A stretch of 64,000 nt of DNA from positions 33,014,690 through 33,078,689 of the forward strand of contig NC_061771.1 of assembly GCF_022458985.1 (NCBI RefSeq). Direction: 5' to 3'. This document shows, piece by piece, positions 43,106 through 56,395 of this stretch (position 1 is the first letter of the stretch; each line of letters opens with the position of its first letter). The notes beneath the pieces were generated by a model, which was not told the DNA's origin, did not search any database, and was given only the letters and a program-made list of their open reading frames with translations. The position numbers and the translations under genes are program-made. Origin of the DNA: Mugil cephalus (taxonomy: Eukaryota; Chordata; Actinopteri; Mugiliformes; Mugilidae).

Positions 43106-45878
43106 CCTCCAAATGATCAGATGTTACCACAAACATTTACAGACTCACACACACACAAGGACTCACTGATATGAACAAATAAAAACATTTCTTGAATACA
43201 TAAATGCAGAGATTTAATGTCCCCGTTTCATTTCACTGGCTTCTCTTCATCTACTTCCAGGACTTAAAACATGTTGACGTTTCGACTCATTTTTATGCAA
43301 AAATCCTGAACGGTTCAAATATTTTTTAGCGGCGCTGTATATGAACGATATTAGATTTAAATAATGAAAAAAAGCAGCTGAATCTGGGTGAAATGAGACG
43401 GATCCGATGGTGACATCTGAAAAACAAAACTGCCACATTTAACTTCTCTCTTATCAGAAATGAAAACTGCACAAATAACAGACAAAATAACATGAAAAAG
43501 ACAAATATATACATATTTGTGCAGTTTATGAATTTGATAACTGATGCAGCTCCTCTGAGGTGAAGAGGGTTTTAATTCTAAAACTTTAGTCAAACACTTG
43601 CTGTTTTACAGTAATATATATGTTATATCTATAATATATATAGTATATCACATATATGTTCTACATGTATTTACACATATATTTAATCTGGCACAGAGAA
43701 CGTTCTGGTTACTATTCCTGCATGAGTGAAAGTAGGTGGCAGATAAACTGATACGACGTAAAATAAAATCATTAATCATTTCATTCATTTATTATGTGTT
43801 TCTGTCTCCTTTTACAAAAAAAAGGGAACTGGAAACAAAAATCTAGTGGTAGAAACTTAATGGTTTCAAGTTTAAAATATCCTAAAAATCCTAAAAGTAA
43901 AGTCTGATGCTTTGTGCTAAAAATAAATAAATAAATAAAAGACAATATAAAAAATAAAAACAAATGTGTTTGAATGAAAGATGACCAGTGTTTAAAAACA
44001 GAGGAGCGACTAAAATAAAAATAAAAACCCAGAGACGTAAAGTGGAGGCAGAGTTTTGAACGTATCCGTCGGCAGCGTGAACAGATCCAGAGCGGATTTA
44101 CATGAAAGCCTCTTTTGAAGACCTGCAGCTTAGCGCACACGAGTCAGGACGACGTGTGAATGACTCAGACATGTTTGGTTTGGGCAAATCTCGACACAAT
44201 CTAGTTGGTTCTAAATAAAGAATGAACAATAAACTCCATCTCAGCCAGAGGGAAGATTAACAGCGACACAAAACTGGACCAAAACGACATTTATTCGACC
44301 AGACTTTCCATTTTATCAGAAAAACATCAGACATTTCAATCTAAATTGCAGCGACTCTGCACAGAGACGTCCTATAGGACATTTATGAGGTTTTGTGCAG
44401 AGACGTGTGCACATATGTCACATGTGAAGAGGGAGAAATGGTGAAAGAGTCCAGCTCTAAAACAGCTTTAACTGGAGCACAAAGCGAACTGAGCGGAGCC
44501 GTGAGAGCGTCACCGAGGTAAAACCAGCTACTACGACCACACGGCTGCTAACTCATTAGTCGTCTTCCATCAGAGGTGACAGGGCCACGTTGGGACAAAC
44601 GCATCTTCCACCGAAACACAACGTGAAGCAACGTGTTAAAAAGGAGGACGTGGTGCGTTTAATGACCCCAGACACTGATCTGAACCGAGCTCAGGCAGCG
44701 ACGCGCTAACATCAAACTAAACACCCGACACGACCTCCCACTCCATCTACCTACGCATGTATGTTTACAATAAAGTCCAATAAATAACATGAAGCATCTG
44801 ACTGAAGCTGAGCACCAGCCTCCTCCTCAGAAATGAGACCAGTGTAATTACGTCATGTGAACTGGGATCACGACACGATTCAGACTTTACTCTCTGTTTA
44901 TTGAATTCTAGGATATAAGTCAACCTATAGAGGTGTCAGCTTTAAACTTTAAATAAAATAGATTTGTAGATTTGTAAATATATAATAACAACAACAACCC
45001 AAGACCGACTGTGCTGCTCTATTTTAGACAACCTGAAGCTTTCTGAGACAATAAAGACACAGTGTGATCGAGCATCTCTCCCAGGACTTTAGTGATAAAC
45101 CACCAAATGAGAGACAACCTTAAATGTTTGGGTTTGTAGATAATCTGTGGAGCTGATAACCAAACTAAACAAGAAACAAATCTGAACAAGAATTTACAAA
45201 TTAAATGATTTAATACGAGCTCTTTTAAGGTACAGTCCACAGCAGTGTCTCTCTCTGTCACTACTCCACCCAAACACTAGGTGGCGCTGTGTCTTTTTTT
45301 ATTATTATTTTTTTTTACCAGTTGGGCTAATTTAGCTTCTACTTCCTGCTTCATTTTCAACAATAAAGACAGAAGCAGAAATTTCAGGCAAATTTCGCTG
45401 AATTAAATTCAATCAATTTATCAGACTTTATTTATAGAACACTTTTAATGCAAAACGTAGCATTTATAGAACTTACTAATCTGACTAAGAACCACATTCA
45501 TTAGAACTAAATAAAAACTACAAATTAGTAGAAAGTGAATAAAATATGAGACTAAAAATAACGAGAATACTAAAGAGAAGAAAGTGATGATTTAACGTTA
45601 ATAACAGAATAAAAATGCAAACTACTACAACAGTAAAAGAGATCAGATCTTAAATAGTTTCAAAAAATAGTTGTTAAATAGTTAAATAGTTGATTAAATT
45701 AAATTTAAAACCTCCTAGGTTAACCTTACAGATTCTTTATTGGTGCGAAATAATTGATTTGATAATCATAGACATAAATACTGTAGAGGAAACTACTACC
45801 ACCAAGAGGACCAATCGCAGCGTAGCTACATTCCTGGGGAGGTCTATGACTTTAAGGTCTATTCTGTCGCTGTAGAGA
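43106..45878. other. Intergenic desert, middle part
   Basis: Mostly AT-rich. 44440-44720 is of higher complexity and CpG content and could hold a conserved element; nothing there is recognisable as a gene. Confidence 0.4.
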
Positions 45879-47091
45879 CATAGACTGTATAAATGTAGGC
45901 GGTGGACCAGCTCCTCTAAGGTGGAGTGAAGTGGAGGCTGCAGTATAGGTCATAAGCTCCACCCCCTTCATAGTCTATTCTTATTTTTGGGCGGGACTTG
46001 GACCAAATTAAATAATAAAATACACGTCAAATAATTTTATTCAAGGATGGTTTCTGTCATTTTAGGTAGATATAATGTTGATGAATGTTCAAGCGTCAAC
46101 TTATTGGCTAAGTTTAATTTTAATCCATTATTCGACGCTATAGAAACAGGATGTGACATAATGGCAACCACCAGTTGCTATGCCAACCTCTCTGTGAAGT
46201 GAGAGCTGTAAAAACTATTTTTAAAAATAAGTTCAGTGTAGTATTAATTAAATCAAAACAAGAGTGAATGTGGAGGAAGTGTGGGCGGGGCATCAATATT
46301 GTATCTCTGAGAAGGAGGAGACGTGTTTAGTCCATATTTATATACGGTCTATGTAGAGACGTGTTTAGTCCATATTTATATACAGTCTATGGAGGAGACG
46401 TGTTTAGTCCATATTTATATACGGTCTATGGAGGAGACGTGTTTAGTCCATATTTATATACGGTCTATGGAGGAGACGTGTTTAGTCCATATTTATATAC
46501 GGTCTATGGAGGAGACGTGGTGTCCATATTTATATACAGTCTATGGAGGAGACGTGTTTAGTCCATATTTATATAAGGTCTATGGAGGAGACGTGTTTAG
46601 TCCATATTTATATACGGTCTATGGAGGAGACGTGTTTAGTCCATATTTATATACGGTCTATGGAGGAGACGTGTTTGGTCCATATTTATATACGGTCTAT
46701 GGAGGAGACGTGTTTAGTCCATATTTATATACAGTCTATGGAGGAGACGTGTTTAGTCCATATTTATATACAGTCTATGGAGGAGACGTGTTTAGTCCAT
46801 ATTTATATACGGTCTATGGAGGAGACGTGTTTGGTCCATATTTATATACGGTCTATGGAGGAGACGTGTTTAGTCCATATTTATATACAGTCTATGGAGG
46901 AGACGTGTTTAGTCCATATTTATATACAGTCTATGGAGGAGACGTGTTTAGTCCATATTTATATACGGTCTATGGAGGAGACGTGTTTGGTCCATATTTA
47001 TATACGGTCTATGGAGGAGACGTGTTTAGTCCATATTTATATACAGTCTATGGAGGAGACGTGTTTAGTCCATATTTATATACAGTCTATG
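45879..47091 (+). mobile_element. Nonautonomous transposon with an expanded end
   Basis: The left end reads CATAGACTGTATAAATG; the right end is its inverse, TATATACAGTCTATG, at 47077-47091. The inner part (45900-46310) has no coding capacity. The right end is followed inward by about 20 copies of the terminal 39-bp segment (46314-47091). No clear target duplication is seen. Confidence 0.6.
46314..47091 (-). repeat. 39-bp minisatellite, array B
   Basis: About 20 copies of the same 39-bp unit as at 19617-20620, in opposite orientation (GTTTAGTCCATATTTATATA, CGGTCTATGGAGGAGAC). Variants are CGG/CAG and TTTAG/TTTGG. Long open frames on the plus strand are artefacts of the 39-bp period. Confidence 0.95.
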
Positions 47092-50000
47092 CTACAGATG
47101 CTACAGATGCTAGCTGAAGGCCTGGCTGTTGTGTGTTGAAACCCCTCTGACCCGACCGTTGCTGTTTTCGTGGTCCAGGTCTTTCTAAGCAGCTGTTGTC
47201 CAGGTCTCTTGTCTCTCTGGACCGTCCTGCCCGTGTCTCAGCTCTTGTCAGATGTTGTGCAACACTCAGCAGCAGCTGGCAGAGCCACGCAGGCCGAGCA
47301 CAGACGCTCTCCACCGTGATTTATTAGCTCAGAAGAAACACGAGGACACGATCACTGCTAGTTCACGTCCTCTCCCTCCGTCTCTGTCTCTATGTGTCCG
47401 TCTGCCGGTAGATTTACTGCTGCCAGTGCAGCTCAGAGACAGCGGAGAGCTGCTCGCTTATGTTTTCATCACAGACAGGAAGGAAGGAGGAAATTGAACG
47501 AGGTGAGTACTGAGCATTATGTGAATGAAAGAAAAAAAAAGTCCTTTTATCAGAGAAGACGCTGAGACGTAGAAACTCACCAAGACACAAAGATGCTTTC
47601 TGCTGCTGCTGCTGATGAGGATGATGATGATGATGTCTAACTAACCAGGGACTTTAAATCTGAAATATTCCTCAGTTTTCTAAACAATTATGTTGGCAAT
47701 TAAAAAAAACAACAAAAAAAAAAAAAAAACACCACACGTAAAACCGAGGAATCACACCACAAGATGTCAACAAGATGTTTTTACAGGACAGTTTAGTCAA
47801 GGATACACCACAAAGAGACGACTAAAAACAACAGAGAAAAGCTCTAAAGGCTCCGAGCCAGAGGGAGTGTGAGGCTGGATGAGGTTTACTTCCCACATGG
47901 GAGAAGCTTTTCTGGCAGATCCACTCCAGACGCTTCATATCCGTTACAGAAATAAGCTAGCTGTGGCTTATTTGGCTCAACCCAACTAATTACAGTAGCC
48001 CTCCTTCCTAAAGCACTGCTCACAACCGAGGCACAAACGCATCCGTAACAGGGACACAGCAATAAATACTAATTCAACACTGATTCATGGATCTGTTCTC
48101 TGCAAAACTCACTGCACTGCACCAGGAAGGACGATAATATGAAGTTTAATGGGACAAGGACTCGTGTTTAGATGATAATGACAACGATGATGATGATGAT
48201 CCAAACCCCATTCAGAACTGAAGAAGCTGCTTTTTAAATATAAATAAATAAATAAACCAAACAGATCTGGACGAGTGACCATGTTAACAGATGCTAAAAT
48301 AAGAATCCACCAAGGACAGATACCGTCTATAAGCTCTTCTTATTATCTGGCCTAATGCTAATGCTACAGTCGTCACTGTTCAGATTCATGGTGATTTGGA
48401 CTGAGGCAACATTTTGTCACGATGACCTTGTGACAGCATTAGATAATTCATTCAAATTAATTCACGGTTAAATAAAGAAATGTACGGTACAGGTCAGGGT
48501 GGTGGACATGAAGCTAAGGCACCGGGGGAAACGATCAGGAGGCGAGTCTGTTACAGGGTTTAACCCACTGACTGTTTATACTGTGGACAAACCCATCGTG
48601 ACGTCGGCCGCTGGATTCTCAACCTGGAAAATGAAGCCTGAAGTGGGCGGAGCCTGCACTCTCCATGTTGGTTGTGCTTTACTCCGCCCACACTCAGATA
48701 CTCCAAATATGGACATGGAGGTCGTGTTGGGGCGGGGCTACAGCAGCCTGGACTTTGAGACCCGCCCACATGTTAGCTCAGGCTAACAGCTGTCACTCAA
48801 AGGGGGGGACGCCCTTAATTATGCAGAATCTTAAAACTTAATAAAAATTAAACGAATGAGTTGCTGTAAAGTATTTTAACATGGGGGTCTATGGGGATTT
48901 TAGAGCCTCTAGTGGTCACTCATTTCTGCATAAAAATCATTCAAAACATCAATAGATTTTCACATAAGTCCTGAAAGCACTAATATTTATTAAAGAAAAT
49001 GAATAATTGGTCCATATTTCTGGTAACTGCTGAACAGTCGTCTGCAGCAAGTTGGAGGAATTTTATCCGGTTTCTGAACCAGTCAGAACCATTTTGGTCT
49101 GTGCTGCTATGATGTCACGCAACTATGAATTAAGCTTAACACACAAAGACAAACACACAAACACACACACATGCACACATGCACACGTTTTATATGGAAG
49201 CACCCAGAGAAAACCCCAAACAGGAAAAACCTCTAGGGAAAGTCTGCACACAAACACACAGTAACACTAACCACATGGTTATCATAGTTTAAGCTGTAGG
49301 CACCGTGGATATCTGCAGTAAACATGGTGGTAATCCGTCCTCTGATTGTCAACAACATTTACCCCGAACAAAAACTCTTTGTTGGAGCTTCACCACTAGC
49401 ACAACGTCAAGAAGAAGCCTCACACAGAAGCGACATGTTACAGAAAACAACGTTTTATCCGGATCACACCGAACGTGTTTGCAGTGTTTCTTCGCGTTAA
49501 CACAACGTGCGCGGCCACAGTGTGAAGCTCGGTGTTTGCAGCCAATCAGGGGGAGGCAGACATGTTTCCAAACAAATAGCTGTAGTCTGCTAGCCGAGAT
49601 GGTCATGCATGTGTTTTGTGTGTCAGCTCCAGGCATCTGTTAACCAGCTGTGGAATGATGTCCCACTCTCCCTCTGACCCCCCCTGCCTCCCCCCTGCCT
49701 CCCCCCTCCCTCCCCTCTGCCTCCCCAGGCAGGCGATGGGAGAGACGAGAGGTGAGCTGAGCTAAGTGGTGCAGAGATGCTTTATGGTCCACAACAACCT
49801 CTGAGGAGTTTAGCTCACTGACAACTTATTAACTTCACTCCTGTCACACGCACTGTGTTCACTAGTGCTGCATGTTGCTGCTTAGCAAACAACAAGTCAC
49901 TGCTTTTACTTTTTATTGGATTGGTGCTAAACTCATGTATCTCCATAAACTTGTTTTCCAACCTCAGTAGGATCTGACCTTTAGTTTAGTACATAAGGAC

Positions 50001-50185
50001 AACAACAAGATACACAACACTCCCATTTCAGTGCTGGTGTCCTTAGACCATATATTTATAGAGTCGTCTTATAGCTTCAGTTTTCTGCACAAAATTGATT
50101 CAAAACGTCGACAGATTTTCACACAAGTCGTGAAAGTAGATGAAGATAGAACCCATTATATTATAAAATGAGCCAATATTACATA
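47092..50185. other. Intergenic with MITE-like repeats
   Basis: No gene. 47880-48050 is of higher complexity. 48545-49000 is a repeat with a GTGGGCGGAGCC motif and a CAAAACATCAATAGATTTTC segment that recurs at about 50100-50140. 49678-49730 is a CCCCTGCCTCCC tandem repeat. Confidence 0.45.
48545..49000. repeat. Fish MITE-like repeat
   Basis: GACTGTTTATACTGTGGACA, GTGGGCGGAGCCTGCACTCT, then CTAACAGCTGTCACTCAAAG. The tail CATTCAAAACATCAATAGAT is shared with 50095-50130. It is typical of nonautonomous fish elements. Confidence 0.45.
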
Positions 50186-50880
50186 TCAGTGAGTCGTCTG
50201 AGCTCCTTTAACTAAATGTTTGTGGTAACAGCTGATCAGTGTCCACAGCAGCTTCAGAACCAGTTGAGTTGTGAGATGTTGGTGGTTTCCTCTCATCAGC
50301 TGATGCTCCAACATTTCTACTGGATGAAGGTCAGGACTTTGACTTGTTCCTAAACATTCATCTGGTTCTTCTGGAGAACCACTGGTGTTCTTGGGCTCCT
50401 TGTCTTCCTCCATGACCCAGTTTCTCTTCACATTCAGCTCATGGACTCATGTCCTGACATTTTCTTTTAGAGTTCACTGGAAGAAGTGTTGGTTCATCTC
50501 CAAACATTTAAACCAAACTGTTCTACTCTGGTCTCATCTGTCCACTAAACATTGTCCCACATGTTCTTTGTGGACAGAGAGCAGTGTCTTTGGTTGTTGA
50601 GTGGATTCATCAACATGAACATCAGCCAATGTGAGAGAGGCCTTTAGCTGCTTAGAAGTTCCCCTGGGTTCCTCTGGTTCCTCTCCCACTATGATGGAGT
50701 GATGTTTGTTGGTGGACCACTCCTGTGGAGGGGAACAGTCGTCTTCAATCTGTCTGACTCTCTGTGGATTATTTGTGGATCCAGACTCTTTAGAGACGGT
50801 TGTGGAACCTTTTCCAGCCTGATGAGCAGGAGATCGTAGAGGTTTCACCTCACTGATACGTAATATTGGCTCATTTTCCT
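50186..50880 (-). mobile_element. Tc1/mariner transposon remnant, copy 2
   Basis: Minus strand. The N-terminal half reads PLRSPAHQAGKGSTTVSKES, RQIEDDCSPP and GTSKQLKASLTLADVHVDES, the helix-turn-helix part of Tc1 transposases. The C-terminal half (50186-50431) repeats the KRNWVMEEDKEPKNTS block of copy 1. The middle of the catalytic domain is missing and the frame is broken. Confidence 0.88.
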
Positions 50881-51245
50881 GAATAAACAAGTATAATAAA
50901 ATATATTATTTCAGTTTCATGTGTTTGACTGAGTTCTCATTGTCTACTTTCAGGTCTTGTGTGAAATATTCATTTTTATGCAGGAACATATTATATTATG
51001 AGGGCTCTGGGCTGGGATGTGGGACTCTCGTTTTATTCAGGTTGACATAAATAGAGTTAGAACCTGTGTCAGCTGGAACTTTTTATTAAGTTCACCACAC
51101 GTCACCATCATTTATTTCCACTACTCCACAGTGAACACAGAAGACTTTAAATCTCCCTAAAACCAGTCCATGTTTTAAAGAACGGATCCAAAAATATTTT
51201 CTATCTATTACAATAAAAAAGACCTGTAATGAAAATAACATGTGC

Positions 51246-51282
51246 TCCTCCTCCTCCTCCTCCTCCTCCTCCTCCTCCTCCC
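51246..51282. repeat. (CTC)n microsatellite
   Basis: About 12 CTC triplets. Confidence 0.9.
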
Positions 51283-53928
51283 CCGGGGGGTGATGGGGCC
51301 GAGTGTACGAGATGGATCAAAGTTCAGCCACTTCTGTTGATGTAATATCAGTTTGTGTGCTGCTGTTGTTGCATCAGATCATATTTTATAAAGTCTCCTT
51401 GTTTCTCTGTGATACTACAGAACTGATGTGAGCTGAATTCATCTACACTGACCTGAGTTAAATCAACAGGATGGTTTCGTCTCTGTTCACTTCAAACCTG
51501 GTAAAACACTGAGCTACAGGACTGGACGGTTTCTACCAAACACCGGGATATTTTCATCATGATATGAATGAATTTCACGTCACTTCCGCCCCACGATGGG
51601 CAAAAACACAGTGAAATGTATCAGTAAACACAGGGAGAATGTGGATTATCAGATCAGATTAAAGACAAATTAACTCAACAATCATCCATATGAACTAGGA
51701 TGAATTTGTAGAAGTCGATTCGCCTCAGTTTCAGTTAGTTTTAGTTCATTTCAGTTATGATAAATGTGACTAAATAAAAGATCTTTACCAGAAGGTGACT
51801 CACACAATACATACAATAAATAAATCATAAATTAACATAACCTGACACTAGATGTGAACCACAACACCTGTTTAGATGCTATTAAAGTCTATGATTCAAG
51901 CTAATGCTGCTAATCTCCATGTTCAACCGTCACTCAGTGGCCGTAACCATGGAGACCTCAGCTTCCTGTGACGTCACGTTACGTCTTACGACAGCCTGGA
52001 ACCAGCCAATCAGAAAATAGTATTTCTCGTCACCAGGTGAAGTGGCCGCACGGTGACCACGCCCACCACAAATCCGCGCACACGCGAAGAAGAGCTTCAT
52101 CGTTTATTATTTATTTATTTGGTCCTGAAAGTCGTAAATAAAAATATTTATTTGTTTGTTTTTAGTTGGTGGAGGAATATACTGATAAGTTATCTTCAAA
52201 CCCACCTCGCCCCGCTCAAAAATAAATAAATAAAAAGGCTCCAAGCTACGTTGTTTTTTAAAAGATTAAATTTGTGAAAATTTTCACAGTAAAAGTTGTG
52301 TGTTTTGACTATAATTGTCTTTATTTTTTGATTCCTCACACAGAATAATGGAAAGTAGAAGTAGTAGTATAGTATAATAATATATATAATATAATACGTC
52401 TGGTCCTGGAGCTTCTGGACATTAATGGAACCAGAACCAGAACCAGAACCAGAGAACTGTTCAGGGTCCTCCAGGACTTTAGAAGTGAAGAGATGTCTTC
52501 ATGAAACTCATCTTTCAGATAAACTCTCACCTGGATGGATTTAAATGACCAATATCAACATTATCAGGTCTGTATTAGTCCGTTAACTCCGTCCAGCGAA
52601 GCTTCTACTCGACCACACAAACAGAAACGTGGTGAATTTGAACTAACAACCTAACGTTTGGTTTAAATGATGATCTGAGTCTGAGTCCGTTCAACCTCAG
52701 GATCTGACCCCGGCCTCGGTTTTTCCACGGTCCCCCCTCCCTCCAGGTCCACGTCATTTCCTCTGATCCTGCACAGAGATGAGAGCTCCTCTCAAACACC
52801 AAAGCTTCTGGCTTTTCATCCCCCGGAGACGATTTAAAGCTAAATTATCAATCGAAATATTTCTGAGTATCTGACTCCTGCTGCTAAAGTGAAATCGTAC
52901 GAATGAATAATTTAACGATGCAGCAGCAACAAGAAGCTGCTCAGACGACTTTATCTGGTTTGTTTTTTCTTTAACAACACGTAAACACAAGTGAGATTCC
53001 TGCCCGGTAATGTTTATCGCCTGGGTCACGCAGGAAGAGGAAGGTGGTCTGCTCAGTGTTACCTTCATTCACATATATATTTATATATATATAGATGTGT
53101 GCAACTTTTCTTTTCAGTGCAGAAGCTGCTGCTACTCGATGCTTTTATTTAACGCTGGGAAATAAAACTAAAGGTAGAACTAAGACGGATTCATTCACTT
53201 AAAAAAAAAAGTTGTGTTCTGATTGTAAATACAACACAACTTCACCGAGAAGACGTCGTGTCCCACTAAACGTCTGCACCCACCGACAGCGTTAAAAATA
53301 ACAGAAGCACGAATAAATGCTGCAAAAAGAAACAATAACAACAACTTATACTGTAACTTTTGACCATCGTCGTGATTCGGAGGCTTTGATTCACTCTAAA
53401 AGGAAGAAGAAGTATCAGGCACGTTAACATTACATGTTCACATCCTGTAATTAAAGCCTCGTTCATCTGTGACTCTTTTTAATTAAAGAGCTGTGCATCA
53501 TTATATGGACATTTCACATAGTAATATTCATATGTGATTAATAAATATCAGCGTCGTCTTTCATTTGAGATGTTGCATGTTCATCTCATCCTAGAATATC
53601 TACATTTATTTACATTTTTTTCATAGTATTTAGTTTATAATCCTATTTTTATCTCCTTTTTTATACAAAGTTAAAGTTACATTTATATTTATATGCCTGT
53701 ACAGTATGTGCTGTTTCTGTTTAATATTCCTGCTGAACTCTGAGCCATTGCACTGAACTTTTTGATTGAAATCCAAATGACAAATAAAGTCTAAACTGCA
53801 GCTTCTTAACTCTATCGCCTCATCTAGGGGGGATTTATTTATCTGCATTTCCTAAACAATAACATCTAATAATCTGCTGCTTGGTCACCGGTCGATGCAG
53901 GAACATTAACTCCAGCCTCTCGTCTCTC

Positions 53929-53931
53929 TCT

Positions 53932-53963
<32 letters not shown>

Positions 53964-53985
53964 TTCTTCTTCTTCTTCTTCTTCC
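53929..53985. repeat. (CTT)n microsatellite
   Basis: About 18 CTT triplets; the Glu-rich open frame on the minus strand is an artefact. Confidence 0.9.
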
Positions 53986-53999
53986 ATTTTGTGAGCGGC

Positions 54000-54200
54000 G
54001 TCCATCACCTGTCCTTTGCTGTGGCTGCCGCCCGCTGTCATGAAAATAAATTCCCTGGGACCCGTTGACGTGTCATGTGTGGTCGAGGCCGAGCTGCAGA
54101 AATGTGCCGGTAAAGTAAAAACAGGAATGTTCTTCCAAACAGAGGGTGAATAATTAACTGGTCAGTTCACTGGGCGGCTTCACGGAAAAACGCCATCGGT
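54000..54200. other. High-complexity block, candidate enhancer
   Basis: Contains TGTCATGAAAATAAATTCCC, ACAGGAATGTTCTTCC (TEAD-like GGAATG) and GAATAATTAACTGG (homeodomain-like). No coding potential. Enhancer status is inferred. Confidence 0.25.
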
Positions 54201-55844
54201 CACATTCATTCGTTAGCTTCTCCTCCTCCTCCTCTGCTTCTGGGACAGGGTCAGGATGATACCACCATAAACCTACGTTCATATTTAACTCACATTCAGT
54301 CCCGACCCACATTATTCAGCCTCGGCTTCGATCCTGAAACCAACACAGGAAAATAAAGGTGTGTTTCAGTTTGGTTCAGAGCTCCAGTCTGGATCAACCT
54401 GGTCCCAAAAACAATGCAAATATATTTATTAAAGTCTTCCCTCCTCCTGCTCTTCTTCTTATATAACTTAACCATTTGTTTTGTTAGAGCACTGACTGAC
54501 CTCACATTATATATATATATATAAATACTGTTGCTGCTGCCATTATTGGCAATATATACTGTTATTATTATTATTATATACTGTTATTATACTGATATTA
54601 TTATATAACATTATTATTATATTATATACTACACTACTATTATATACTGTTTAATAACAGTTTGATTACGATGTTAAAAAGTGTCCTTGTTCTTTTCTGT
54701 GTTTTTGTCTTTGCTTTTATTTTTACACCTCAGTATTTTATTCTATGATGGACGCTATGATGAATAAAGAAATCTATCTATCTATCTATCTATCTATAAA
54801 AACAAAAGTTTTTTTTCTCCAGCTAAATCTGAATGAATGAATGAATGGATTTGTCCTGATTTGGAGCCTGGAAGCTTCAGTCGCGTTTTCACAGTAAAAC
54901 CTTCATTCACACTATGAAGCGCTGGTAAAGTTAATAATAATAATAAATTCCTCCATTCATACTGTGCGTATGTGTTCAAGACATTTACAGAAAGTTTTAT
55001 TTTAATGAGGTACAGATGTTTCTTTTTTCACTTTCAGTTCTTGTAGGTAACTGAGTCTTTAAATCTCATTTATTAAATCGTTTCAGATTTAACCCTGAAT
55101 TCCAGTCAAATCTTCATCAAATATCTATGAACTCCTCAGTAAATACTTCACTAACGAGACGTTTATCAGTTAAATATGATCATGAATAAACAGAGGATTA
55201 TAATGTTTTATAATATTTCTCTAATTATCCAACACACACTGGTTGGTGTTTGGTGACATTTATCAGAGGGACACAAACCAATGACCACATGTAATTAAAA
55301 CCACTTTAACCAGTGACTTATATCAGAAACATTCAATACTCTCACTAAGAACGACGCTTTTTACTCACCTTGAGCTTTTTAATGAATTTATTGCCTCTAA
55401 TCAGCTGATCAGTCTGTTTGTCTTTATTTATGACATTAATAAATATCCACACATCTATTAGTTACTAAGTTATTTAAACTCGGCCCAGTCTCTATTATTA
55501 TTTTATTTTATTTTATTTTAGTACGTTTAATATATTTACTCTTTACTTCCTTATTCTGTTTTTTATCTCCACTTCTTGCATTTAGCCCCTGAGATCAATC
55601 AAGTTTTATTAAGTCTCTCATCTTATCTTCATTTCATTTTTATTTCTATATTATTTATATCAATTCAAATTTCCTCCAGACTCTTTACAGAACCCAGAGC
55701 CTGAAGCCTCAGAGCCAGAGCTCAGGGCGCGATGGCAAGAAAAAAAAAAAATGAAACTTTCAACGGAGCAGCAGGAGGGAAACTGAAGCATCTGAGCCTG
55801 ACACCACCAGCAGAACTAACAGGAACGGGTTCCTCTGCTGTGTC

Positions 55845-55900
55845 TCTGTCTCTCTCTCTGTGTCTCTGTCTCTGTCTCTGTGTCTCTGTCTCTGTCTCTG
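55845..55900. repeat. CTCTGT tandem repeat
   Basis: Tandem TCTGTCTCTGTG-type units. Confidence 0.85.
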
Positions 55901-56019
55901 CGGTGTTTTAGTGTCCGGCTGAACAGATGAAGCCTTTTTTCTTGAAGCAGCTGAGCTGCAGCTCCAGCACATTGTTCCAGTGTTTATCCTGCCGGGTAGC
56001 ACTGGACCCGTAGACCAGA

Positions 56020-56395
56020 TCTGTGTCAGCCGGAGTCCGTGTCCTTAACTATTCTCAGATGGCATTCCTTAGGGGTCTAATTTGGATCTATGGGATCCTT
56101 GAGAGTTTTTGGGGGAGCCCCGGTTTAGTCGTGCGCGGTTTCTGTTCAGTGCCTCTTCAAAACAGGCCCTTAAATCACAAAGCGCGGCAGCTCATTTGCA
56201 GCCGGGACTCCAGGACGGAGGAGCACGGCAGAAAGCGGGACCTGCGGACCGGACGGAGGCCTGATGGATGCCGCGTTTCCGCTCCGGACGCGCGTAACAG
56301 CGAGCCTCTGGCGTGCGCGTCCGTGCGCGTTGGAACGCGTAACGCGCCTCGGCCACCGGCCTCCATCTATCATCTTTACAACCGTGGGCAGGTAA
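56020..56395 (+). promoter_or_regulatory. CpG-rich, high-complexity block; candidate promoter or conserved element
   Basis: The first half has long unique sequence with TCTAATTTGGATCTATGG and AGCTCATTTGCAGCC. The second half (56200-56360) is dense in CpG and ends in a good donor, GGGCAG/GTAACT, at 56390. The layout resembles a CpG-island first exon of an untranslated transcript. I recognise no protein. Confidence 0.35.

Larger units (their letters stand above)
50881..55900. other. Intergenic desert, right-middle part
   Basis: No gene seen. Holds CTC (51246-51282) and CTT (53929-53985) triplet runs, TCTA repeats at 54775-54797 and a CTCTGT repeat at 55845-55900. The block 54000-54200 is of high complexity. 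A CpG-rich segment with CRE-like GACGTCACG lies near 51970. Confidence 0.45.

Noticed and set aside
46323-47139. 264- and 198-codon open frames in array B
   Set aside because: Same reason: tandem repeat of a multiple of three bases.
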